Of a stretch of 58,048 bases of DNA, positions 25,432-33,611 are shown piece by piece. This DNA is from Chloroflexota bacterium (GTDB taxonomy: Bacteria > Chloroflexota > UBA6077 > CF-72), in assembly GCA_019247515.1 (NCBI GenBank), contig JAFAOS010000054.1, positions 1-58,048 of the forward strand. Direction: 5' to 3'. Position numbers and translations under genes: made by a program. Each line of letters starts with the position of its first letter. The stretch's first letter is position 1. The notes under the pieces were generated by a model, which was not told the DNA's origin, ran no database searches, and saw nothing but the letters and a program-made list of their open reading frames with translations.

Positions 25432-26625
25432 TCACCCGCCAAATACGAGCAGGTCGCGCGGAAACTTCGTCAGCGACTCGCAGCCGTTGTCAGTAATCAG
25501 CACCATATCCTCAATGTTGACCGAGCCAACACCCGCGACGCGCATGGTCGGTTCGAAGTCGAGCACCATGCCGGGCTGGAGCACGGCATCGTCCTCGGCG
25601 CCAAGAAACGGGGGCTCGTGCACGTCGCGTCCGATGCCGTGCCCGGCGTACGGCGCCAGTAATCGGAATCCGCGCTGCTCGAGTGTCTCGCACGTGAGGT
25701 GGTGAAGGTCACCGCAGCGGACTCCGGGTCCTGCCTCGCGGCGCAACGCCACATTGGCTTCGAGAATTGCGGCGTGCGCTGCCTGCGCGTCCGTGTCAGG
25801 AGTCCGACCAAAGGCGGCCACTCGAGAAATATCGCTGTAATAGCCTGCGTATATCCCCACCAGGTCGACGCGCACGATTTCCCCGGGAGCGGGTAGTCGA
25901 TCGGTTGGTTGCACGAGGGTCGCACCCTTCGGGCCGTAGGCGATCGAGCACCAACCGTAGGTCACGCCGCCGTCGATCAGCGCGGCTGCCATGCGTCGCT
26001 CGAAGTCGGTCTCGCGGCAGTTCGCGTCGAGTTCATCGTACGCGTGCTTGACCGCCGCGTCGGTCACTTCGGCCACGTGCCGCAAACGCTGGATTTCCGT
26101 GGGCGTCTTGATTGAGCGGAGCGCCCACATGATCGGCGCCGCATCGACGAACTCCGCCTTCGGCAGTAATTCGCGCAATCGGAGATACCGCGCGGCCGGT
26201 ACGGCAGCCAGTTCGAGCGCGATCTTGCCATCGCCGAGACCGCGGTCGCGCAGTGCGGTCACCGCGGCGTCCGCGACGTCGTTCGGAGCTGCGCTGGAGC
26301 CGGTCGATTCACCGACATACGCCCAGCGCGGACCCCAGAGTCGACGGTCCTCGATCCATGGATCGGCATGGCGAATGATGCCCTCTTCGCCAGTCACTGG
26401 CGTGATGAACGCGCCCAGCGACGGATCGCATGGCAGCCCGACGAAGCTCATACTCCACTCGCGTCCGTCTTCCAGCAAGAACGGCAAGGCCTGCGCCGTG
26501 TAATACGTATAGTCGGCCAGGTAGCCGACATTGGCGCGCGAACAGACCAGAATCGCCTGGATGTTCTGCGCTTCCATCAACGCCGATGCGCGCGCATAGT
26601 CGAAGGGCGGTGTCCGCGGAGTCAT
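25432..26625 (-). CDS. M24-family Xaa-Pro peptidase-like metalloenzyme
   Basis: A 397-residue pita-bread-fold protein. All five metal ligands of the aminopeptidase P/prolidase group are present: Asp254 (V-R-V-D-L), Asp265 (G-Y-Y-S-D-I-S-R), His329 (A-G-H-G-I-G), Glu358 (L-D-F-E-P) and Glu372 (V-N-I-E-D). It should hydrolyse an Xaa-Pro peptide or similar amide in the cytoplasm. It is related to, but clearly intact compared with, the M24 protein downstream on the same strand. It is divergent from the second MetE-like gene with only 36 bases between start codons, suggesting shared control. Confidence 0.92.
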   Translation of the reverse strand: MTPRTPPFDYARASALMEAQNIQAILVCSRANVGYLADYTYYTAQALPFLLEDGREWSMSFVGLPCDPSLGAFITPVTGEEGIIRHADPWIEDRRLWGPRWAYVGESTGSSAAPNDVADAAVTALRDRGLGDGKIALELAAVPAARYLRLRELLPKAEFVDAAPIMWALRSIKTPTEIQRLRHVAEVTDAAVKHAYDELDANCRETDFERRMAAALIDGGVTYGWCSIAYGPKGATLVQPTDRLPAPGEIVRVDLVGIYAGYYSDISRVAAFGRTPDTDAQAAHAAILEANVALRREAGPGVRCGDLHHLTCETLEQRGFRLLAPYAGHGIGRDVHEPPFLGAEDDAVLQPGMVLDFEPTMRVAGVGSVNIEDMVLITDNGCESLTKFPRDLLVFGG

Positions 26626-26661
26626 TGCGCCAGTGTATTTTTACTCAGGGCACGGGCCAAC

Positions 26662-27837
26662 ATGAACCGCAGCGTCGAGTACATCCTCACGACACACGCC
26701 GGCAGCCTGCCGCGTCCGCCGGACCTCCGCGAGATGCTGAAAATGCGCGAGACACATGATCCGCGCGATCAGGAAGCCTTTGAGTCGCACGTGCGCTCCG
26801 CCGTCGCGGAGTGCGTCGCGCACCAGGTGGCCTGCGGGATCCACATCGTCAGCGACGGCGAACTTGGCAAGCCCAACTTTGTGATGTATGTCGCCGACCG
26901 CCTTCGCGGAATGGAGGGCTGGGACGACGCGCTGTACGTGAACCACGATCCTGACTTCCCCGGCTACGAGGAGTGGTACGCCGCACGGGGCACGGCCTAC
27001 TTCTCACCGCGGGGCCGGCCCAAATGCATCGGACCTCTGGGATGGAAGGACGAGAATGCCCTGCACCGCGACATCGCTGACCTGCAAGTGGCTGTTGCCG
27101 CCGCCGGAGCCGAGGAGGCCTTCATCCCCTCCGCGTCCATCGGCACGATTGCGCAACAGGTGGTGAATGGTTACTACCGGTCGTACGAGGAGTACGTCGC
27201 CGCGATTGCTGACGTGATGCGGCTCGAGTACAGGGCGATCGTCAACGCCGGGTTCATCTTGCAGATCGATGCTCCAGGCATTACGGGCCAGCGCGGCTGG
27301 CCCGAGTTCCGTGACCGGCCGCTCGAGGACTTCAAGAGGACGGCGCGACTGTGGGTTGAGGCGCTCAACTACGCGCTGCGCGGCATTCCCGAGGATCGCG
27401 TGCGCCTGCACGTGTGCTGGGGCAACGCGGAGGCGCCGCACACTCGCGATGCCCCGCTGCGCGAGGTCGTCGACCTCGTGCTCGCGGTAAATGCCGGCGC
27501 GTACTCGGTCGAAGCGGCCAATCCGCGGCACGCGCACGAGTGGGCGGTGTGGCGTGATGTCAAACTGCCTGACGGCAAGATCCTCATCCCCGGGGTCATC
27601 GACAACACGACCAACTTCGTCGAGCACCCAGACCTCGTCGCCGAGCGCATCGTTCGCTTCGCTGGGGTCGTCGGGCGCGAAAACCTCATCGCTGGAGTGG
27701 ACTGTGGCTTTGGCACCTCAGCCTATTCCGAGCGCATCTACCCGCCCGTCGTCTGGGGGAAGCTGCGCACGCTGGCGGAGGGTGCGCGGATAGCCAGCAA
27801 GATTCTCTGGCCAGAACGCCCTGTGGTCGTCAACTGA
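26662..27837 (+). CDS. MetE-like zinc methyltransferase, copy 2
   Basis: A 391-residue paralogue of the MetE-like protein at 610-1860. Both share ILTTH-x-GSL near the start, S-D-G-E-x-G-K near residue 64, A-L-R-G-I-P-E-D-R-V-R, E-A-A-N-P-R-H and G-K-I-L-I-P-G-V-I. Zinc ligands: His250, Cys252, Glu284, Cys348. The enzyme is expected to move a methyl group to or from a thiol; the methyl source is unknown. As with copy 1, the next gene on the same strand is a peptide-type binding lipoprotein (here 102 bases on), and a complete ABC transporter follows. The ATG is chosen because the family motif begins five residues later; a longer in-frame opening upstream overlaps the divergent gene. Confidence 0.9.
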   Translation: MNRSVEYILTTHAGSLPRPPDLREMLKMRETHDPRDQEAFESHVRSAVAECVAHQVACGIHIVSDGELGKPNFVMYVADRLRGMEGWDDALYVNHDPDFPGYEEWYAARGTAYFSPRGRPKCIGPLGWKDENALHRDIADLQVAVAAAGAEEAFIPSASIGTIAQQVVNGYYRSYEEYVAAIADVMRLEYRAIVNAGFILQIDAPGITGQRGWPEFRDRPLEDFKRTARLWVEALNYALRGIPEDRVRLHVCWGNAEAPHTRDAPLREVVDLVLAVNAGAYSVEAANPRHAHEWAVWRDVKLPDGKILIPGVIDNTTNFVEHPDLVAERIVRFAGVVGRENLIAGVDCGFGTSAYSERIYPPVVWGKLRTLAEGARIASKILWPERPVVVN

Positions 27838-27939
27838 CGCGACCCGATCGCGTGCGCCAGTCGCGCAACTTGTCCTGGTGGACTGGGCATTGACAGAAAG
27901 GTACCATGCGGCTCTCTCTGCCGAGTCGGGAGGAAGGTC

Positions 27940-29688
27940 ATGCCGCGAACGACGTCCGCTCTCCAGGTCGCGATCCCGATGGTCGTGAGCATGCTGCTCG
28001 CGGCGTGCGCACAGCAGGCGCCGACGGCGGCTCCGACCAGCGCTGCAGCGACCGCGGCCCCGGCCGCGGCTCCAACGAGCGCTGCCACATCCCAACCCGC
28101 GGCCGCGGCTCCCACCAGCGTTTCAGCATCCGCCGCCGCGACTGCTGCTCCCAAGACCGGCGGCACGGTCGTCGTCGGCTGGACGCAGGAGACAACGGGG
28201 TGCGACTACCCGACACTGGTCGTCATCGGCGGGGGCATGGTGACGTGCCCCGAGTACAACCAGGAACCACTGGTCCGCTATGACGAGAATACAGACCAGG
28301 TCGTTCCGGCGCTGGCCACGAGCTGGGACGAGAAGCCCGACTCGATTACCTTCCACCTTCGCAGTGGCGTGAAGTTCCAGGACGGCACGCCGTTTAATGC
28401 TGACGCGGTCGTCTTCAACTTTCGCCGTGCCTTCGACACGACGTTTCCGGCGAACCAGGCCCTGATCGGGTCCGGACAACCCGGCATTCCTTACACCTAT
28501 CTCGTTCCGTCCTACAAAGGTGTGACCAAGATCGATGACATGACGGTCCGCGTCGACATCACTCCGGCCCCATTCGTGCTGCGCACCTTCAGCACGCCGG
28601 CCACCTACATCGAGAGCCCGACCGCGGTACAGGCAGAGGGTGCCGACTATGCGCTGAAACCGGTTGGGACTGGCCCGTACAAAGTGGCGTCGTTCGAGCC
28701 CAATCAGCGCTGGGAACTCGTCCGTAACGATGACTACTGGGGGGCGAAGCCGGCGCCCGACCGGATCGTGGCCATCGTCAAGACCGATCCAGCGGCCCTG
28801 GTGAATGATCTGCTCTCGGGGAACATCGACGCGATGATCGCGCCGCCGCCGGCGAATCTCGACCAGCTCAAGGCGGCGAATCTCGTGGTGAACTTTTACC
28901 CGACGCTCGAGATCGACTACCTGGCGCTCAACACCACGAAACCTCCGTTTGACGACGTCCTGGTCCGCCAGGCCGCTAATTGGGCGCTGGACAAGGAGGC
29001 CCTGGCGAAGGTCCTGAACGGGCAGGGCACGCCAATCTACGCCGACTGGTTCGAGGACGCGTATGGCTACAACGGCGATGTCGTGGACTACAAATACAAC
29101 CCGGATAAAGCCAAACAACTGCTCGACCAGGCCGGATGGACGCTCCCGGCGAACGGCACCGTCCGTCAGAAAAACGGCCAGGATCTTTCAGTAAAACTCG
29201 TCATGCGCATCGGCCAGACGGGGGTTCTGGGTGCGCTGCCCACGGTCGCCACGAGCAACCTGCAGGACGTAGGATTCAAGGTCGACCTGCAGGCGGTCGA
29301 CGCCGCGACGTACAACAGCACCACGGTCGGCGTGTTCAGCCCGACATGCTGCGATCTGTCCAACGCGGGTCACGCGTCCTCGTTTCCGGACCCCATTGAC
29401 TGGTTGACGCGGTGGACGACCGCGAGCATTCCGCCAGGTGAGCGCAACTTCGCGTTCTGGTCGAACAAGGAGTTCGACGATGACGTGGCCGCGGCGAAGG
29501 TCGAGCTCGATCCGAACAAACGCCTCCAGCTTCTGAAGGACGCACAGAAGCTCATGCGCGACCAGGCGCCGATCATGTGGGGCAACCGCTACCAGGTACC
29601 CGTGGCGTGGAACCCGAGCAAGATCCAGGACCTCCCGCTCACCAAGGCGTTCAGCCGCGTGAACCCCTGGGCCATCAACCTGAAGTGA
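27940..29688 (+). CDS. ABC transporter substrate-binding lipoprotein (SBP_bac_5)
   Basis: A 582-residue extracytoplasmic binding protein of the peptide/nickel type. A signal peptide ends in a lipobox (LLAAC, Cys23); residues 24-70 are an Ala/Thr/Pro/Ser linker typical of Chloroflexota lipoproteins. The domain shows G-G-T-V-V-V-G-W at its start, S-I-T-F-H-L-R-S-G-V-K-F-Q-D-G-T-P-F-N-A-D-A-V near residue 135 and W-x-L-D-K-E-A near 350. GGAGGAAGG lies immediately upstream of the ATG. It heads the binding protein-permease-permease run on plus and should deliver its ligand, possibly the substrate of the adjacent MetE-like enzyme, to those permeases. Confidence 0.95.
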   Translation: MPRTTSALQVAIPMVVSMLLAACAQQAPTAAPTSAAATAAPAAAPTSAATSQPAAAAPTSVSASAAATAAPKTGGTVVVGWTQETTGCDYPTLVVIGGGMVTCPEYNQEPLVRYDENTDQVVPALATSWDEKPDSITFHLRSGVKFQDGTPFNADAVVFNFRRAFDTTFPANQALIGSGQPGIPYTYLVPSYKGVTKIDDMTVRVDITPAPFVLRTFSTPATYIESPTAVQAEGADYALKPVGTGPYKVASFEPNQRWELVRNDDYWGAKPAPDRIVAIVKTDPAALVNDLLSGNIDAMIAPPPANLDQLKAANLVVNFYPTLEIDYLALNTTKPPFDDVLVRQAANWALDKEALAKVLNGQGTPIYADWFEDAYGYNGDVVDYKYNPDKAKQLLDQAGWTLPANGTVRQKNGQDLSVKLVMRIGQTGVLGALPTVATSNLQDVGFKVDLQAVDAATYNSTTVGVFSPTCCDLSNAGHASSFPDPIDWLTRWTTASIPPGERNFAFWSNKEFDDDVAAAKVELDPNKRLQLLKDAQKLMRDQAPIMWGNRYQVPVAWNPSKIQDLPLTKAFSRVNPWAINLK

Positions 29689-29716
29689 CCTGGGTGTTGG
29701 GCTTGCTTCCTGACAC

Positions 29717-30688
29717 GTGATCGTCGGACGCGTCCTTCGCCGGACCCTCGCGTCGATTGGCATTCTCCTCGGCGTTTCCGTGCTCGTCTTCGCGGCAGTC
29801 CGCCTCGTCCCTGGAGACCCCATCTCCCTCATGCTCGGCAAGGCCGACACCGCCAACGCCCAGCTCGTCGCGGAGTTTCGCCGCTCGTACGGACTCGACG
29901 ACCCGTTACCTGTCCAGTATCTCGCATGGCTATCGCATATTGCGCGCGGCGACTTCGGCCGATCGCTGCAGACGCAGGAGCCGGTCGCGTCGATCCTCGC
30001 CCGACGAGTCTCCGCGACGCTCATCCTCGCCTCGGTGGCGGCCGTGGTTGCGGTGGTCGTCGGCGTGTTGTGGGGGGTCGCGGCCGCTTACAGTGGCGGG
30101 CTCCTCGGACGCGGACTGCGGTCGTTACCGATGCTCCTGATGAGCGTCCCCGCCTACACACTTGGTATCGCCCTGACATTCATTTTCGCGGTCTCGCTGC
30201 GGGTGCTCCCGTCGTCGGGGATGCAGTCGCCGGTCGATGGCGGGGGACCGGTCGATCTACTTCGCCATCTCATTCTGCCAGCGACGACGCTCGCGATCTT
30301 CCCCGCTGCGCTTACTGCGCGCATCACGAGTGGCACGCTCGACGAGTTACGGCACGAGGAGTACGTGCGCGGCGCCTTCGCGGCCGGGCTCTCCGCGCGG
30401 CGCATCGCGCTGCGGCATGTCCTGCCGAACGCGCTGTTGCCGATCATCACTAACATCGGCGTGCTAATTGGCGGGATGTTCACGGCCGCTGTTTTCGTCG
30501 AGACAATCTTCGGCTGGCCCGGCGTGGGCACGATGATGGTGAGCGCGGTGGGCGGACGCGACTATCCGACGCTCCAGGCAGGCGCGTTCGTCGTCGCCGG
30601 GGTCTTTGTGGTCATCAACTGGCTCGTCGATATCGCCTACGGGGCAATTGATCCGCGCATCCGCACCGGAGAGGCAGCGCCAGGTTGA
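29717..30688 (+). CDS. ABC transporter permease (DppB/OppB-like)
   Basis: A 323-residue inner-membrane permease. N-terminal R-R-T-L-A-S-I-G-I-L-L-G-V-S and V-R-L-V-P-G-D-P are typical of the first permease of peptide-type importers; six membrane helices follow. The ATPase-contact loop (EAA motif) is R-G-A-F-A-A-G-L-S near residue 218, and the family signature E-T-I-F-G-W-P-G-V-G near 264. GTG start, 28 bases behind the binding-protein stop. Its stop overlaps the TTG of the second permease. Confidence 0.95.
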   Translation: MIVGRVLRRTLASIGILLGVSVLVFAAVRLVPGDPISLMLGKADTANAQLVAEFRRSYGLDDPLPVQYLAWLSHIARGDFGRSLQTQEPVASILARRVSATLILASVAAVVAVVVGVLWGVAAAYSGGLLGRGLRSLPMLLMSVPAYTLGIALTFIFAVSLRVLPSSGMQSPVDGGGPVDLLRHLILPATTLAIFPAALTARITSGTLDELRHEEYVRGAFAAGLSARRIALRHVLPNALLPIITNIGVLIGGMFTAAVFVETIFGWPGVGTMMVSAVGGRDYPTLQAGAFVVAGVFVVINWLVDIAYGAIDPRIRTGEAAPG

Positions 30689-31563
30689 CGGAAGCGACGA
30701 CCACTCTTCGACGCTGGTCCATGGCGCGCCCCGCGCCGCGCGTCCCGCTCGACTCGCCGTGGCTCTGGCTTGGGCTTGTGCTCGGTGCCCTGGTCGTGGG
30801 ATGGGCGCTCCGCGGCCAGTTGACACCCTACGGCCCAGCGGAGGTGCACGCTGATCGGATCCTCCTTCCGGTCGGCTCTCCCGGCAGCCCACTCGGGACC
30901 GACAACTATGGTCGCGATCTTGTGAGCCGACTCCTGGCGGGCATCTCGATCTCCATCCTCGCGGGCATTGCTCCAGCGATCGCAAGCATGGCTGTCGGAG
31001 CCACGATCGGACTCGTCTCGGGCTACGTCGGCGGTTGGCTCGACCGTCTGCTCATGAGCGTGATGGATGTCCTGCTCGCGTTTCCCTTCATTCTCCTTGC
31101 CCTACTGCTCGTCGCGATCCTTGGCCCCTCTTTCGTGAATGCAATGATCGCTGTCGCAATCGCCGTTGTGCCTCGGAACGCGAGGATCATTCGCGCCGAG
31201 ACGCTTTCGCTGCGCGAGCGCGACTTCGTGATCGCCGCGCGGCTGTCAGGCGCCGGCGCGCTGTCGATCGTGGCCGAGCACATGCTCCCGAACGTGCTGC
31301 CGACCGCGCTCGTGGTGGGCAGCACGGAGATTGGCCAGATGATCGCCGCAACCGCCGGTCTGAGCTTCCTGGGCCTGGGCGTGCAGCCGCCCGATGTCGA
31401 CTGGGGCACACTCATCGCCGACGGAGGCAAATATATTGCCGTGTTCCCGGGCCTTGCCCTGATTCCAAGTGCGCTCGTCGCGCTGGTGAGCATTCTCTTC
31501 GTTCTCGCAGGCGACGACCTGCGCCACCGGCTCGCGCGTACCGACGCCGACTTCCGCCGCTAA
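30685..31563 (+). CDS. ABC transporter permease (DppC/OppC-like)
   Basis: A 292-residue second permease of the importer. The early L-G-T-D-N-Y-G-R-D-L-x-S-R motif (near residues 71-83) and six helices are characteristic of DppC. The ATPase-contact loop is A-A-R-L-S-G-A near 184, and G-L-S-F-L-G-L-G-V-Q-P-P near 226 is the family C-terminal signature. The TTG start overlaps the stop of the first permease (TTGA); an ATG at 30721 is the alternative and would keep the whole domain. Confidence 0.94.
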   Translation: MTEATTTLRRWSMARPAPRVPLDSPWLWLGLVLGALVVGWALRGQLTPYGPAEVHADRILLPVGSPGSPLGTDNYGRDLVSRLLAGISISILAGIAPAIASMAVGATIGLVSGYVGGWLDRLLMSVMDVLLAFPFILLALLLVAILGPSFVNAMIAVAIAVVPRNARIIRAETLSLRERDFVIAARLSGAGALSIVAEHMLPNVLPTALVVGSTEIGQMIAATAGLSFLGLGVQPPDVDWGTLIADGGKYIAVFPGLALIPSALVALVSILFVLAGDDLRHRLARTDADFRR

Positions 31564-31614
31564 TCACACCACTCGAACCCGATCCTTCGACCAGCTCCGG
31601 TCACCAATGCCACC

Positions 31615-31631
31615 CGACCGTGAAGCGGTCG
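31615..31631. terminator. Stem-loop between convergent transporter halves
   Basis: CGACCG and CGGTCG form a perfect 6-base stem with the 5-base loop TGAAG. It lies 52 bases past the permease stop and 19 bases past the ATPase stop on the other strand, so it could end both transcripts. There is no T run. Confidence 0.4.
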
Positions 31632-31649
31632 CGGGGGACGACGCCTCGC

Positions 31650-32483
31650 TCACGGAGCTATCGCGTTTGTCGTTCCCCGCCGTGCGCCGATGCGATCAAT
31701 TGACGGAACGGCTGCAATGAGCGCCTTCGTGTATTCGTGGCGCGGCGCGTCGAGGACCTGCTCGACGGAGCCGGCCTCGACGATGCCTCCGAGGTGCATG
31801 ACCGCGATCGTGTCAGCGATCTGACGCACGGTGCCGAGGTCGTGGGAGATGAACAGGTAGCTGATCCCCAACTCCGACTGAAGCCACACCAGGAGATTGA
31901 TGATCTGCGCCTGCACGGATACGTCCAGCGAGCTTGTCGGCTCGTCACACACCACCAGCGATGGCGAAGTGGCAATCGCACGCGCAATCGCGACACGTTG
32001 GCGCTGGCCGCCCGAGAGCTCACGAGGCAATCGGCGTGCGTGCTCAGGTTCGAGGCCGACGAGCTCCAGGAGCTCCATGACCCTCGCCTCGAGCTGCCGG
32101 CCGCGCATGTGGAGCAGATGGACGAGCGGCTCCGAGATCGAGGTCGCGACCGTCCGGCGCGGATCGAGCGAGGTGGTCGGCTGCTGGAACACCATTTGCG
32201 CGGTGCGACGTTTCGCGCGCAGCAGAGCTCCGGTCACGCGGGTCACATCGCGACCCTGGATCATAATCCGCCCGTCGCTGACCGGCGCGATGCCGAGGAT
32301 GGCGCGTGCGACGCTCGTCTTGCCACTCCCGCTCTCGCCCACCAGGCCGAGGGTGCGCCCGGGTTCGATTTCGAAGCTCACGCGGTCGACCGCCCGGACC
32401 CCGGTCGCGCGCCCCCGGCCGAACGGACCTGAGCGCGCGGCGTACTCGACGACGAGGTCGGCGACCTGCAGCATCGGCGTCAT
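31650..32483 (-). CDS. ABC transporter ATPase (DppF/OppF-like)
   Basis: A 277-residue nucleotide-binding protein. Walker A is G-E-S-G-S-G-K-T (near residue 51), the signature L-S-G-G-Q-R-Q-R near 155, Walker B V-V-C-D-E-P-T near 176 and the switch His in I-S-H-D-L. It should power the importer whose permeases end just opposite. The ATG overlaps the stop of the DppD-like gene (ATGA). It is convergent with, not downstream of, the permease genes, so the transporter is encoded by two transcripts. Confidence 0.95.
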   Translation of the reverse strand: MTPMLQVADLVVEYAARSGPFGRGRATGVRAVDRVSFEIEPGRTLGLVGESGSGKTSVARAILGIAPVSDGRIMIQGRDVTRVTGALLRAKRRTAQMVFQQPTTSLDPRRTVATSISEPLVHLLHMRGRQLEARVMELLELVGLEPEHARRLPRELSGGQRQRVAIARAIATSPSLVVCDEPTSSLDVSVQAQIINLLVWLQSELGISYLFISHDLGTVRQIADTIAVMHLGGIVEAGSVEQVLDAPRHEYTKALIAAVPSIDRIGARRGTTNAIAP

Positions 32484-33496
32484 TGGGCCGCCGCCGGCGG
32501 GCGTGCATACACCCAGCACGCGGAGCTGTGGCCTCCCTCGACCGCGGTCCGCGGCGGTTCGGTGGAAGCGCACGTGGCAGTCGCGTCCGCGCAGCGCGGC
32601 GCGAAACGGCATCCGGCATCAATCGTCCATACGCCATGCGGGTTGCCGGGCAACGTGGGGAGCGGTCGGACGCGCGCGTCAACGCGCGGGACGCACGCGA
32701 GGAGCCCGCGGGTGTACGGGTGGTTCGGTCTGCGCAGCACCTGTTCGACCGAGCCCTCCTCGACGATGGCACCGCCATACATGACCTCAATGCGGTCGGC
32801 GACCTGAGCCGCAACGCCAAGGTCGTGCGTGACGAGCAGAACCGCGAGCCCATGCTGGTCTACCTGCTCGCGCAGAAGGTCGAGGATCTGCGCCTGGATC
32901 GTGACGTCGAGCGCGGTTGTCGGTTCGTCGGCCAGGAGGATCTCGGGGTCACACGCGAGCGCAACCGCGATGAGCGCGCGCTGGCGCATGCCGCCGCTCA
33001 ACTCGTGAGGATAGCGCGCGAGAACTCCGGTCGGGTCGGGCATATGCAGTTGTTCGAGGAGCTTCCGCGCGCGCTCTTGGGCCGCGCGGGCGTCGAGGCC
33101 GAGGTGGGCGCGCATCGGCTCGGTGACCTGGAAGCCAATGGTCAGCACCGGATTGAGCGCTGTCATCGGATCCTGAAAGATCATGGAGATCCGTCGGCCG
33201 CGCGCGCCTGCCTGCGCGGTGGCGGTGGACACCTCCTCGTGCCCGAGGAAGACCCGACCGGACGTGCGGCGGGCGGCCGGGGGGAGTAAACCGACAAGCG
33301 CCAGCGCCGTCATCGTCTTGCCCGAGCCGGTCTCGCCCACAAGCGCGGTCACCTGGCCTTTTCCGAGATCGAGCGAGACCCCGCGCACGACCGGGCGCCA
33401 CGATCCGTTCGTGGCGATCTCGATGACCAGCTCCCTGGCACTGAGCGCCGCCCCGGCTGCCGAGGAACGTTGCAGGGGAGCGTTGGAACTCAGCAT
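32480..33496 (-). CDS. ABC transporter ATPase (DppD/OppD-like)
   Basis: A 338-residue nucleotide-binding protein. Walker A G-E-T-G-S-G-K-T near residue 54, signature L-S-G-G-M-R-Q-R near 165, Walker B I-L-L-A-D-E-P-T near 186, and switch His in V-T-H-D-L. The C-terminal extension has the Cys pattern C-R-F-A-P-R-C-x6-C of peptide-importer ATPases, which binds an iron-sulfur cluster in some members. It begins the two-gene ATPase unit. The ATG start has no strong ribosome site. Confidence 0.95.
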   Translation of the reverse strand: MLSSNAPLQRSSAAGAALSARELVIEIATNGSWRPVVRGVSLDLGKGQVTALVGETGSGKTMTALALVGLLPPAARRTSGRVFLGHEEVSTATAQAGARGRRISMIFQDPMTALNPVLTIGFQVTEPMRAHLGLDARAAQERARKLLEQLHMPDPTGVLARYPHELSGGMRQRALIAVALACDPEILLADEPTTALDVTIQAQILDLLREQVDQHGLAVLLVTHDLGVAAQVADRIEVMYGGAIVEEGSVEQVLRRPNHPYTRGLLACVPRVDARVRPLPTLPGNPHGVWTIDAGCRFAPRCADATATCASTEPPRTAVEGGHSSACWVYARPPAAAQ

Positions 33497-33611
33497 GGAC
33501 GGCTGGCTTATTATCCTCTGTCCTGCTGTTTAGCGGCTGACTACATATGCGGAATCACCGCTCGTCGGCGTCCGTAACGCGCGCCTTGGCTGCAAGTACC
33601 AGTTGTGTTCT

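Noticed and set aside
27890..27912. Perfect TTGACA before the binding-protein gene
   Set aside because: No acceptable -10 box at 16-18 bases; the box may be chance.
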